Positions 8,507 through 16,688 of a stretch of 45,064 nt of DNA are shown here, in pieces; position 1 is the stretch's first letter; each line of letters begins with the position of its first letter. A program made the position numbers and the translations under genes. The notes below the pieces were generated by a model. It had not been told where the DNA came from and did not search any database. It worked only from the letters and a program-made list of their open reading frames with translations. This DNA comes from Thermoanaerobaculia bacterium (GTDB lineage: Bacteria; Acidobacteriota; Thermoanaerobaculia; Thermoanaerobaculales; Sulfomarinibacteraceae), in assembly GCA_027061805.1 (NCBI GenBank), contig JAMOWA010000036.1:1-45064 (forward strand), read 5' to 3'.

Positions 8507-10465
8507 ATGCAGGATTCCATCGACTACCGTGCCGTGGGTCTGAAGGTGGGGCTGGAGGTGCACCAGCAGCTCCTCACGGCCAGGAAGCTCTTCTGCCGGT
8601 GCCCGGCCGGGCTCTACACCCGGGAGCACGACGGGACCGTGCTTCGCCACATGCGTCCCACGCTCTCCGAGCTGGGTGAGTACGACGGCACGGCGCTCAT
8701 GGAGTTCAAGACCCGCAAGAACATCGTCTACCTGCTCCACCGGAAGACCACCTGCACCTACGAGATGGACGACACGCCACCGTTCCTGGTGAACGAGGAG
8801 GCCCTGGAGATCGCCGTGGAGCAGTGCCTCATGCTGGGCTGCGACATCGTGGACGAGGTCCACATCGCGCGCAAGCAGTACCTGGACGGCTCCATCCCCA
8901 CGGGCTTCCAGCGCACGGCGGTGGTGGGCGTCAACGGCAGGATCCCCTTCCGGGACCGGGAGCTCACCATCACCCAGGTGACCCTGGAGGAGGACAGCTG
9001 CCGGGAGGTCTCGGACCGGGGCCACCTCATCGTGTGGCGCACGGACCGCCTGGGCATGCCCCTCATCGAGACCGTCACCGGCGCCGAGCTGCGCACGCCG
9101 GAGGAGGTGGAGGAGGCCATCCTGCTCATCGGGCGGGTCTGCCGTTCCACGGGCCACGTGCGGACGGGCCTGGGAGCCTCCCGGCAGGACGTGAACGTCT
9201 CCGTGGCGGGCGGCCGCCGCGTGGAGATCAAGGGCGTGCCCCGGGCGGCGCTGGCCGCACGGCTGGTGCACGGCGAGGCCATCCGCCAGGTGAACCTGCT
9301 CCGGATCCGCGACGAGCTCCATCGCCGCGGCCTCCGCTCCGCGGACGACGTGGTGAGCCACGTCCACGACGTGACGGAGCTCTTCCGCGAAGGGCCCCTG
9401 GACCTGCTCACGGAGGCCCGCTGGCGGAGCTGGCTGGAGTCCACGGGACGCCGGCCGGGTTTCGAGGTGGGCACGGGACCGTTCTCCGTGAGGGCCGTCC
9501 GGCTGCCGGGCCTGGCCGGGATCCTGGCCCACCCCACCCAGCCGGGGAGGACCTTCGCCCACGAGCTGGCGGGCCGCGTGCGGGTCATCGCGACCCTGGA
9601 CCAGCCACCGGTGCTGCTGCACTCGGAGGCCTGGCCCGCGGGGGCGGGGGAGTCCCTGGAGGCCCTCAGGAGGGCCACCGGCGCCGGGCCGGAGGATGCC
9701 CTCGTGGTGGTCTGGGGTGCGGCCGACGACACGGAGACCGCGGCGTCGGAGATCCGGCTCCGTGTGGAGGACGCCACGGAGGGTGTCCCCCTGGAGACCC
9801 GCCAGCCCTTCCCCGACGGCTCGACCGACTTCGAGCGGATCCTCCCGGGGCCCGACCGCATGTACCCCGACACCGACAGCCCCCCCCACGCCCTGGACCC
9901 CGCCCACGTGGAGCGACTCCGGGCCGCCCTCCCCGAGCCGCCCTGGGAGCGGGAGGCGCGGTACGCGGCCGCCGGTGTCCCCCTGGACGAGACCCGCTTC
10001 CTGATCCGGCGGGGCGGGTCGCGGCTGGTGGACCGCCTGGTGGAGGAGGCCGGCGCGGACCTGAAGCGGGCGGCCCTGTTCGTGGCCCGGGACCTCAAGG
10101 CGGCCCGGCGCGGGGGCCTTGCCGTGGACGAGATCCCGGACGGGGCCTGGGTGGGGCTCTTCGCGCTGTTCGGGGAACGTCCGGTGCTCTGGGAGGCCCG
10201 GCGGGAGATCGTGGCGGCCCTGGCGGCCAGCCCTGCCCTGGAACCCGCGGCGGCCGTCCGCGAGCTCGGCCTCGGCGAGCCGCCCGGGGACTGGGAGGCG
10301 CGGGTCCTGGAGCTGGCGGCCACGGCCCACCCGGACCACCCCGACGGGAGCGTGGAGCAGCGGCTGCGGTTCCTCATGGGGCGGGCCATGCGGGGCCTCC
10401 GGGGCCGCGTGCCGGCCCGCGAGGTCCTGGCGGTGCTCCGTGGGCAGCTGGAGGTGCAGGCATGA
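8507..10465 (+). CDS. gatE: archaeal-type glutamyl-tRNA(Gln) amidotransferase subunit E
   Basis: GatE is the kinase/amidotransferase subunit of GatDE, which converts misacylated Glu-tRNA(Gln) to Gln-tRNA(Gln) with ATP. The 652-residue chain starts with GLKVGLEVHQQLLT (about residues 11-24), the GatB/GatE cradle signature, then KLFCRCP. The segment YLDGSIPTGFQRT (about 125-137) and TGLGASRQDVNVSV (about 221-234) follow. Roughly 280-450 looks like the AspRS-type insert that separates GatE from bacterial GatB. A YqeY-like helical tail ends the protein. The start is set by GGGGAGG just upstream. It overlaps gatD by four bases (ATGA). The family is classically archaeal, so its presence here suggests lateral transfer. 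GatB was considered, but length, insert and linkage to gatD rule it out. Confidence 0.88.
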   Translation: MQDSIDYRAVGLKVGLEVHQQLLTARKLFCRCPAGLYTREHDGTVLRHMRPTLSELGEYDGTALMEFKTRKNIVYLLHRKTTCTYEMDDTPPFLVNEEALEIAVEQCLMLGCDIVDEVHIARKQYLDGSIPTGFQRTAVVGVNGRIPFRDRELTITQVTLEEDSCREVSDRGHLIVWRTDRLGMPLIETVTGAELRTPEEVEEAILLIGRVCRSTGHVRTGLGASRQDVNVSVAGGRRVEIKGVPRAALAARLVHGEAIRQVNLLRIRDELHRRGLRSADDVVSHVHDVTELFREGPLDLLTEARWRSWLESTGRRPGFEVGTGPFSVRAVRLPGLAGILAHPTQPGRTFAHELAGRVRVIATLDQPPVLLHSEAWPAGAGESLEALRRATGAGPEDALVVVWGAADDTETAASEIRLRVEDATEGVPLETRQPFPDGSTDFERILPGPDRMYPDTDSPPHALDPAHVERLRAALPEPPWEREARYAAAGVPLDETRFLIRRGGSRLVDRLVEEAGADLKRAALFVARDLKAARRGGLAVDEIPDGAWVGLFALFGERPVLWEARREIVAALAASPALEPAAAVRELGLGEPPGDWEARVLELAATAHPDHPDGSVEQRLRFLMGRAMRGLRGRVPAREVLAVLRGQLEVQA

Positions 10466-11856
10466 CGAGCTCTCCCGATCCGCTCAAGGGGTACCGTGGC
10501 CTGGCCCGGGAGCGCCTGGCCGCCTGGGGTGTCCGGGTGTGGAGCGACGTGCGCGTGGTGAACACGGCGGGGTCCACCTTCGAGGGGGTCATCCTGCCGC
10601 GCTCGGAGACCTTCGACGACCTCCACGTGGTGCTCAAGCTGAAGAACGGCTACAACGTGGGCCTCCACGTGGACCGCGTGGCCACCATCGAGGAGGTGGG
10701 GTACAGGGAGGCCCACTACAAGATTCCCGAGCAGGAGTTCCCGCGCCGGGACGACCTGCCCGCCGTCACGCTCCTGGGGACCGGCGGCACCATCGCGTCC
10801 CGGCTGGACTACCGGACCGGCGCGGTGATCCCCGCCTTCACCCCCGGCGAGCTCTACGGGGCCGTGCCGGAGCTCGCGGACCTGTGCAACCTGACCACCA
10901 AGAAGATCTTCGGGGTCTTCTCCGAGAACATGTCCTGGCCCGAGTACGCCACGCTGGCCCGGGCCATCGGGGAGGAGATCCAGGCCGGCGCCGACGGCAT
11001 CGTCATCGGACACGGCACGGACACCATGGGCCACACGGCCGCGGTGCTCAGCTTCATGGTGCAGGACTCCCCCGTCCCCATCGTGCTGGTGGGCAGCCAG
11101 CGCAGCTCCGACCGGCCCTCCTCCGATGCCGCCCTGAACCTGATCCACGCCGTGCGGGCGGCGGGGGAGGGGCCCATCGCCGAGGTGCAGATCTGCATGT
11201 TCGGCCCCACCTCGGACCGCTACGGACTGCTCCACCGGGGGACCCGCTGCCGGAAGATGCACAGCTCCTACCGCTCCACCTTCCGGACCATCGGGGCCAT
11301 CCCCCTGGGCATGGTGGGCCGGGAGGGCTTCACGATCCTGGATCCCCACTTCCGCCGTCGGGACCCCTCGCGGCGCGTGAAGGTCGACCCCGTGTACGAC
11401 GACCGCGTCACCATCCTCTACTACCACCCGGGCATGAAACCCGACGTGGTGGACGCCCTGGTGGACGCCGGGTACCGCGGAATCGTCATCGCGGGCACGG
11501 GTCTCGGCCACGTGAACAAGCCGCTGTACCCGGCCCTCGGACGGGCCACGGCCGCCGGGGTCCACGTGATGATGACCGTCCAGACCCTCTGGGGCTTCGT
11601 CCAGATGTACGTCTACGAGACCGGCCGCGAGCTGCTGGACCTGGGGATCGTACCGCTGGACAACATGCTCCCCGAGACCGCGCTCATGAAGCTGGGCTGG
11701 GTGCTGGGCCACACCCACGACCGCGAGGAGGTCACCCGCATGATGCAGACCCCCATCGCCCACGAGATCACCGAGCGCGAGCCCCACAACGGCTACCTCA
11801 TCCTCCAGGGCGGCCTCCCCGAGGTGGAGGAGTTCGTCACGTCGCACTGGAAGTAG
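10462..11856 (+). CDS. gatD: archaeal-type glutamyl-tRNA(Gln) amidotransferase subunit D (asparaginase-like)
   Basis: GatD hydrolyses glutamine and passes ammonia to GatE. The 464-residue protein has an N-terminal extension of about 100 residues (GatD-specific, with the VVLKLKNGYNVGLHVDRV barrel segment). A full L-asparaginase-type amidohydrolase fold follows. The catalytic motifs are GTGGTIASR with T110 and GHGTDTMGHTA with T186-D187. LVGSQRSSDRPSSDAALNL follows near residue 212. The N-terminal extension and the adjacent gatE separate it from ordinary L-asparaginase. Its ATG overlaps the gatE stop, and GGAGG lies 6-10 bases upstream within gatE. Confidence 0.9.
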   Translation: MTSSPDPLKGYRGLARERLAAWGVRVWSDVRVVNTAGSTFEGVILPRSETFDDLHVVLKLKNGYNVGLHVDRVATIEEVGYREAHYKIPEQEFPRRDDLPAVTLLGTGGTIASRLDYRTGAVIPAFTPGELYGAVPELADLCNLTTKKIFGVFSENMSWPEYATLARAIGEEIQAGADGIVIGHGTDTMGHTAAVLSFMVQDSPVPIVLVGSQRSSDRPSSDAALNLIHAVRAAGEGPIAEVQICMFGPTSDRYGLLHRGTRCRKMHSSYRSTFRTIGAIPLGMVGREGFTILDPHFRRRDPSRRVKVDPVYDDRVTILYYHPGMKPDVVDALVDAGYRGIVIAGTGLGHVNKPLYPALGRATAAGVHVMMTVQTLWGFVQMYVYETGRELLDLGIVPLDNMLPETALMKLGWVLGHTHDREEVTRMMQTPIAHEITEREPHNGYLILQGGLPEVEEFVTSHWK

Positions 11857-11967
11857 GGCGGGCAGGCGGTCTCCGGGGAGTTGATCGGAGCCGGAGAATG
11901 CCGGGTCGGTGCCCGGGACAGCGATTGCTGCGGCGAGGTCGGGTTGGTGGCTCCTCCCGGTCGAACG

Positions 11968-11973
11968 TACAAT
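11968..11973 (+). promoter_or_regulatory. -10 element for the methyltransferase gene
   Basis: TACAAT ends five bases before an in-frame ATG at 11979. If that ATG is used the mRNA is effectively leaderless. If the ATG at 12015 is used, the leader is about 35 bases and includes AGGAGGT at 12004-12010. Confidence 0.5.
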
Positions 11974-12014
11974 CGGGGATGCCATCCGGAGGAACGGCTG
12001 CTCAGGAGGTTGAG

Positions 12015-12761
12015 ATGGATCTGGACGAGCTCAGGAGCCGGGTCGAGGAGATCAGGTGGTGGCACCGGATCGATCTCGGGAACGGGATCGTGACACCGGG
12101 GATCGACGATACGCCGGACAAGCTCCGGCGGGCGCGCATCCCCGACGATCTCTCCGGCTGGAGCGTGATCGATGTCGGGGCGTGGGATGGCTTCTTCTCC
12201 TTCGAGTGTGAAAGACGTGGGGCGGATCGTGTCCTGGCGGTGGACAGCTTCAGCTGGGGCGGACCGGGCTGGGGAACCAAGGACGGATTCGATCTTGTCC
12301 ACCAAGTTCTCGATTCGAAGGTCGAGTCCAAGGAGTGCGATCTCTTCGAACTTGATCCGGAGGTGGATGGAACATTCGATCTCGTCCTGTTTCTTGGGGT
12401 GATCTACCACCTGCGGCATCCGCTCCTGGCTCTGGAGAAGATGCGGTCGCTGACCAGCAGGATGATGGTGCTCGAAAGCGTGATCGAGATGGCCGATCAC
12501 AGGCGTCCCGTCGTTTCGTTCTATCCCAACGACGAGTTGAAGTCGGATGGGAGCAATTGGTGGGGCCCCAACCTGCCGGCTCTCGTGGGGATGGTCGAAT
12601 CCTCGGGTTTCTCGCGGGTCGAGGTTGTCGACTATTTCGTGGAACCCCGTTCCCGCCTGAAGAGAGTTGCTCGAAGGATCTACAACGCTGCAACCAAGAA
12701 AGATCACGCACTCTGCGACAGTCAGAGCTGGGGGCGAGCGATTCTCCATGCGTACCCGTGA
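12015..12761 (+). CDS. CmoB-like class I SAM-dependent methyltransferase (DUF1698 type)
   Basis: A 248-residue methyltransferase whose opening WHRIDLGNGIVTPG and core VIDVGAWDGFFSFECERRGA (SAM motif I, about residues 55-74) match the tRNA mo5U34 methyltransferase-like family. VLFLGVIYHLRHPLLALEK (about 124-142) is the usual motif after the SAM fold, and NWWGPNLPALVGMVESSGF follows near 180. True CmoB proteins are longer; shorter relatives act on varied substrates, so tRNA is not certain. The chosen start has AGGAGGT four bases upstream; an in-frame ATG at 11979 would add 12 residues and be leaderless. The DNA is visibly less GC-rich, with more A/T-ending codons than its neighbours (for example around 12400-12560), a sign of recent acquisition. 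Confidence 0.75.
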   Translation: MDLDELRSRVEEIRWWHRIDLGNGIVTPGIDDTPDKLRRARIPDDLSGWSVIDVGAWDGFFSFECERRGADRVLAVDSFSWGGPGWGTKDGFDLVHQVLDSKVESKECDLFELDPEVDGTFDLVLFLGVIYHLRHPLLALEKMRSLTSRMMVLESVIEMADHRRPVVSFYPNDELKSDGSNWWGPNLPALVGMVESSGFSRVEVVDYFVEPRSRLKRVARRIYNAATKKDHALCDSQSWGRAILHAYP

Positions 12762-13082
12762 GATCCACTGAACCCGGTCTCCGGGATGACGGCGTGGACA
12801 AGCTGGCCGCCCTCGTATCTCCGTCAGAGAACGGGGTTGCTCTCCGGTCTTGGTCCGGGGGACCGCCCGGGTGGTTTTCCACCGGTTCCGCGTGAACTGG
12901 AATCAGCTCCGATACTGTACTGCGGTTCCTGTCGATCCGGATCATCCGGGGAGATTCCTGACGATTGGTGCAGTCGAAGCGTCATGAATGATTCGGGCTG
13001 GAGTGTCCCAGTCCGGCCCGTGGGAACAGGGACACGGTAGTTGGCCAGCTCTCTCCCCCGTCTGGCACTTTGGAGGTGAGCC
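12762..13082. other. non-coding interval, no gene recognised
   Basis: About 320 bases between the methyltransferase and the histidine kinase. Base composition stays moderate, like the methyltransferase gene. Short open frames exist on both strands, but none has a ribosome site or recognisable protein. It may be the tail of the same imported segment. Confidence 0.5.
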
Positions 13083-13088
13083 TATACT
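13083..13088 (+). promoter_or_regulatory. -10 element of a leaderless histidine-kinase promoter
   Basis: TATACT is followed by exactly six bases and then the ATG at 13095. No Shine-Dalgarno sequence precedes that ATG. No convincing -35 hexamer was found at 16-18 bases. Confidence 0.6.
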
Positions 13089-13094
13089 CGGTCC

Positions 13095-16000
13095 ATGTCC
13101 CGCGGTGATGCGCTCGTGTGGTGGCTGGCCCTGGGAGGCCTGGCGGTGCTGGGTCCCTGGCCGGGCTGGGACCCCTCGCCGTTGCTGGGCGTGGCGGTGC
13201 TCGTGGGTGCCGGGCTCCTCGGCCGGCCCCGCGGCTGGGGTCGGGCGGCGCTCGTGGCCCCGGCGCTGGCGGTGGCCGGTCTCGTGATGCAGGGGCCGGG
13301 AACGGCCCCACAGCGGGACCGGCTGGAGCGGCGGCTGGAGCGGCGGTGCGAGTCCATGCTCGGATGTGCGGAGAGGGTGAGCCGGGACCCCGATGTGGTC
13401 CGCGTGTTCTCCGCTGCGGGCGAGGTGATGGACCCGCAGGAGCTCTTCGAGGTCCTGGATCGCAGGGTGGGCCGCGTTCCCGGCCGGACCATGTACGTGG
13501 TGGACGACATGGGGCGGGTGGTGGCGTGGGCGGGGGAATCCGTGGAGCTCCCCCCCGATCTCCGTCCCCTCGGGGAACGGCGGTGGACGGTGGTCTGGTG
13601 GAGCGGCACGGCGGCCCTGATGCTCCGGGAGCCCATCTTCGTGGACGGGAGGGTGGGAGGCTCGGTGCTCGTGGTGGACCGGACGTCGATCGAGGGCCCT
13701 TCCCCGTGGGGGATCCGTCCGATGCGTGGTGGCGGAGTGCGCCTGTGGGCCACGGGTGGCGAGGGCAGGATTCCCCTCGAGCCGCGACGCTTCCCCGGGG
13801 TGGTGGTCCACGTCCGGCCGGTTCCTGGTGGGGCGACGGCCCGCTGGCCCCTGGGCCTCGTGTCATGGCTGCTGCTTGCGGCGCTGGCGCTGACGGCCGA
13901 GCCCCGCGTCACGGCGCTGGCGGGCCTCGGGGGTGCGGTGACGGCGGCACTGGCGGGCCGGGGCGAGGGCGTGGTGGCCGTCGCGGTCCTGCTGGCGGCG
14001 GCGGGTCTGGGGCGGTTCCTGCTCGGACTCGAGGGCGGGAGGCGGCTCTGGGCGGGGATGATCTCCCTCGCCGTCCTGCCCGTGGCCATGGTGGCGGGGG
14101 TGCCGGGCCTGCCGGAGAGCTGGCTGCCGGTCCGGGCGCTCCTCCCCGGGTGGGGTGGTGTCTGGGTGGTGGCCGTGGGCCTCGTGCTGGGTGCCATGGC
14201 CGGTCCCGGCGGGACGCGGGGCCTGGAGCGGCGGGTGGCCGTCGGGGCGCTGGCGGCCCTGGTGGTGACGCTGCTCCAGGTGGGGGCGGTGCCGTGCCGT
14301 CTTCTCCGCAGCGGCCACGGGGAGCTCCCGCCGGAGATCCCCTCCCGTGCGGTGGAGCTCGAGGGGATCCTTCCGGCACCGCTCGAACGGGTCCACCTGG
14401 ACGACCTGGCCCTGGTCCTGGCCGGGGAGTGGGGGCTGGAGTCGCCCGGGGTCCCGGTGGAGCTGGCCGTGCTGGACGGCGGAGAGGGGCTGGTCTCCGT
14501 GTGGGGGGACCTCTCCCCCGCGGGTGACCAGGTGGCGACGGCCGGGAGTTGCCGGCTGCTCTGGCGGGGCGAAGCCGTGGGAAGGGCGGAGGTGGCGGTG
14601 GCCACCGGGCCGTGGGCCCTGCTGGCCGACTGGCGGACCGCGGAGCCCCGGGAGACCGTCCGGAGCCGCAATGTCTGGTTCGCGGTCTTCACGCGGGAGG
14701 GCCGGACCGCCGCCACGCTCCACTCCGGGGTGGGCGAGCTCGGGCCCGAGGTGGCGGGCCGCCTGTACCACCAGGGGGGCGGCTGGACCTGGGTCGCCGT
14801 GGAGGGGAACCGGAGGCCCGCCCGCGTGGAGCGGCACGGGGAGTGGCTCGTGGCGGGCATCGCCAACACGCCCACGGTCTCGGTCTGGTTCCTGCAGGCG
14901 CTGCTGGCCCTGTTGCTGGGTGGTGCGGCCACCCTCCTCGTGGAGCCACCGCGCCTGAGGCCCGGGTCCTTCACGACCTTCGGGGGGCGGCTCCGGCTGC
15001 TGGTGGCCGGCGCGGTGATCCTGCCGCTGGTGCTGCTCTCCGCGGTGCTCAACGTCCGCCTGAGGGCGGAGGAGGCCCGGGTGGCGGGGGTGGTGGCCTC
15101 GGACGTCCTGGACGCAGTGCGATGGACCGCGAGCCACCTGGCCGGTGGCTTCCCCGTGGGCCACGACCTGGCCGGCTGGCTGTCGGCCGAGATCGGCTCG
15201 GAGGTGCTGCTCTTCTCCGGCGCGCAGCAGGTGGGGGTGTCCCGTCCGGACCTGGTGGCGTCGGGGAGGCTGCCGGGGCTGCCCCTGCGCGAGGCGTTCG
15301 TGGGGTACCTCCTGGGCCGCGACGAGGGGGTGGTGGTGCCCGGGGGCGGTCTCGCCCTTGCGGCGGGCCCGGTGGTCGTGGAGGGAGAGCGCTACCTCCT
15401 GGAGATCGTCGTGCTCGACCCCGTGGAGGTGGAGGGGCGTCCCGGGGTGGTGGACTGGCTCATCACGGGGGCGCTGCTGGCCGCGGTGGCCGCCCTGCTG
15501 GTGACCTCGAGGGTGGAGCGGCGCCTGGGCGAGTCCCTGGGGCTCCTGGTGGACGTGGCGCGGCGGGTCCAGGACGGCGAGGCGGTGGGCGAGGTGCCGC
15601 TCCCGGCGGAGGCCGACCTGGCCCAGGTTGTGGAGGCCGTGCGGAGGATGAGCCGGGAGGTCCAGGAGCGCGAGAACCGCCTGAGGTCCCAGGAGGAGCT
15701 CCTCAGGATCACACTGTCGACCCTGGCACCGGCCGTGGTGGTCTTCGGCGAGGACGGAGGGGTCCGGCTGGCCAACCGGAGTGGCGAGGAGCTCCTGGAG
15801 CGTCACCCGGACGAGGTCCGGCGGCTGGCCCTGGAGAACGGTGGGGGAGCGGCGGACGGGATGACCTCCCCGCGGACGGTGGAGCCGTTCCCCGGACTGG
15901 AGGTCACGTGGCAGGTGGGGTCGGCGGTGGTGCCGCTGCCGGGCGGCGGGCGGGGCACGGTGGTGGTGGTGGACGACGTGAGCGACGTGGTCCGGGCGGA

Positions 16001-16688
16001 CCGCCTCAGGCAGCTCACCCAGCTGGCCCGCATCGTGGCCCACGAGGTGAAGAACCCCCTGACCCCCATCCGGCTGTGGGTCCAGGAGATCGAGGCCAAC
16101 CTGGACGGGGCCGGGGACGATCGCCTCGCCGGCCTGCTCCGGGAGGCCTGCGAGGAGATCAGCCGGCAGGTGGAGCGCCTCCGCGTGACGGCCTCCTCGT
16201 TCTCCAACCTGGTGGCCCTGGAGGGCTGGGAGCCCGAGGAGGTGGACCTGGCGGACATGGTGGCCTCCCTCGAGCTGCCCGGCGTGCTCGAACGCCACGG
16301 GGTCCGTCTCGTGACCCGCCGGGAGGGCGAGGGGCACTGCCGGGTCGTCGCGGACCGGCAGTGGCTCCGGCGTGCCCTGAACAACCTCCTCCAGAACAGC
16401 CTCGACGTCCTCGGCACGGGCCCCGGGACCATCGAGGTCGTCGTGCGGTGCGAGGGGGAGCGCGTGGTCCTCGAGATCACCGACACCGGCGGGGGCGTGC
16501 CCGAGACCATGCTGCCCGAGCTCTTCAGCCCGCGGTTCTCCACCACGGGATCGGGGAGCGGGCTGGGCCTCGCGCTCGTCCGCCAGGTGGTGAGCCGCTG
16601 CCACGGGGAGGTGTCGGCCTTCAACGGGCCGGAGGGCCTCGTGGTCCGCGTGGTCCTGCCCCGGGCCTCTGGTACGATGAGCCCATGA
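13095..16688 (+). CDS. large NtrY-like membrane sensor histidine kinase
   Basis: A 1197-residue sensor kinase. The N terminus has several hydrophobic helices (about 6-70), a soluble stretch of about 180 residues, and a second block of membrane helices (about 255-400). A further extracytoplasmic region follows, with helices near 600-660. Another sensory segment precedes a helix near 790-805 and a HAMP-like linker. A PAS-like domain (about 875-945, TLAPAVVVFGEDGGVRLANR) leads to HisKA with phospho-acceptor H983 in RIVAHEVKNPLTPI. The HATPase has N1096 (NNLLQNSLDVL), D1130 (DTGGGVP) and GSGLGLALVRQ. The HEVKNPLTPI box is of NtrY type. It is unusually long because of the two N-terminal sensory/membrane blocks. 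No response regulator is adjacent, so its partner is unknown. The next gene begins inside its last codons. Confidence 0.85.
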   Translation: MSRGDALVWWLALGGLAVLGPWPGWDPSPLLGVAVLVGAGLLGRPRGWGRAALVAPALAVAGLVMQGPGTAPQRDRLERRLERRCESMLGCAERVSRDPDVVRVFSAAGEVMDPQELFEVLDRRVGRVPGRTMYVVDDMGRVVAWAGESVELPPDLRPLGERRWTVVWWSGTAALMLREPIFVDGRVGGSVLVVDRTSIEGPSPWGIRPMRGGGVRLWATGGEGRIPLEPRRFPGVVVHVRPVPGGATARWPLGLVSWLLLAALALTAEPRVTALAGLGGAVTAALAGRGEGVVAVAVLLAAAGLGRFLLGLEGGRRLWAGMISLAVLPVAMVAGVPGLPESWLPVRALLPGWGGVWVVAVGLVLGAMAGPGGTRGLERRVAVGALAALVVTLLQVGAVPCRLLRSGHGELPPEIPSRAVELEGILPAPLERVHLDDLALVLAGEWGLESPGVPVELAVLDGGEGLVSVWGDLSPAGDQVATAGSCRLLWRGEAVGRAEVAVATGPWALLADWRTAEPRETVRSRNVWFAVFTREGRTAATLHSGVGELGPEVAGRLYHQGGGWTWVAVEGNRRPARVERHGEWLVAGIANTPTVSVWFLQALLALLLGGAATLLVEPPRLRPGSFTTFGGRLRLLVAGAVILPLVLLSAVLNVRLRAEEARVAGVVASDVLDAVRWTASHLAGGFPVGHDLAGWLSAEIGSEVLLFSGAQQVGVSRPDLVASGRLPGLPLREAFVGYLLGRDEGVVVPGGGLALAAGPVVVEGERYLLEIVVLDPVEVEGRPGVVDWLITGALLAAVAALLVTSRVERRLGESLGLLVDVARRVQDGEAVGEVPLPAEADLAQVVEAVRRMSREVQERENRLRSQEELLRITLSTLAPAVVVFGEDGGVRLANRSGEELLERHPDEVRRLALENGGGAADGMTSPRTVEPFPGLEVTWQVGSAVVPLPGGGRGTVVVVDDVSDVVRADRLRQLTQLARIVAHEVKNPLTPIRLWVQEIEANLDGAGDDRLAGLLREACEEISRQVERLRVTASSFSNLVALEGWEPEEVDLADMVASLELPGVLERHGVRLVTRREGEGHCRVVADRQWLRRALNNLLQNSLDVLGTGPGTIEVVVRCEGERVVLEITDTGGGVPETMLPELFSPRFSTTGSGSGLGLALVRQVVSRCHGEVSAFNGPEGLVVRVVLPRASGTMSP
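16673..16678 (+). promoter_or_regulatory. -10 element of a leaderless lipoprotein promoter inside the kinase gene
   Basis: TACGAT lies within the 3' end of the histidine kinase gene and ends six bases before the ATG at 16685. This matches the spacing at surE and the kinase gene, so the lipoprotein can be expressed independently. Confidence 0.5.

Noticed and set aside
6281-10339. Minus-strand frame of 1352 codons
   Set aside because: Antisense to the pcm-gatE run; no recognisable domain.
11871-11896. CTCCGG/CCGGAG hairpin after gatD
   Set aside because: Only a six-base stem with a 14-base loop and no T-run, so it is not called as a terminator.
12557-12895. 112-codon plus frame over the methyltransferase end
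   Set aside because: Overlaps the methyltransferase in another frame; no ribosome site or motif.
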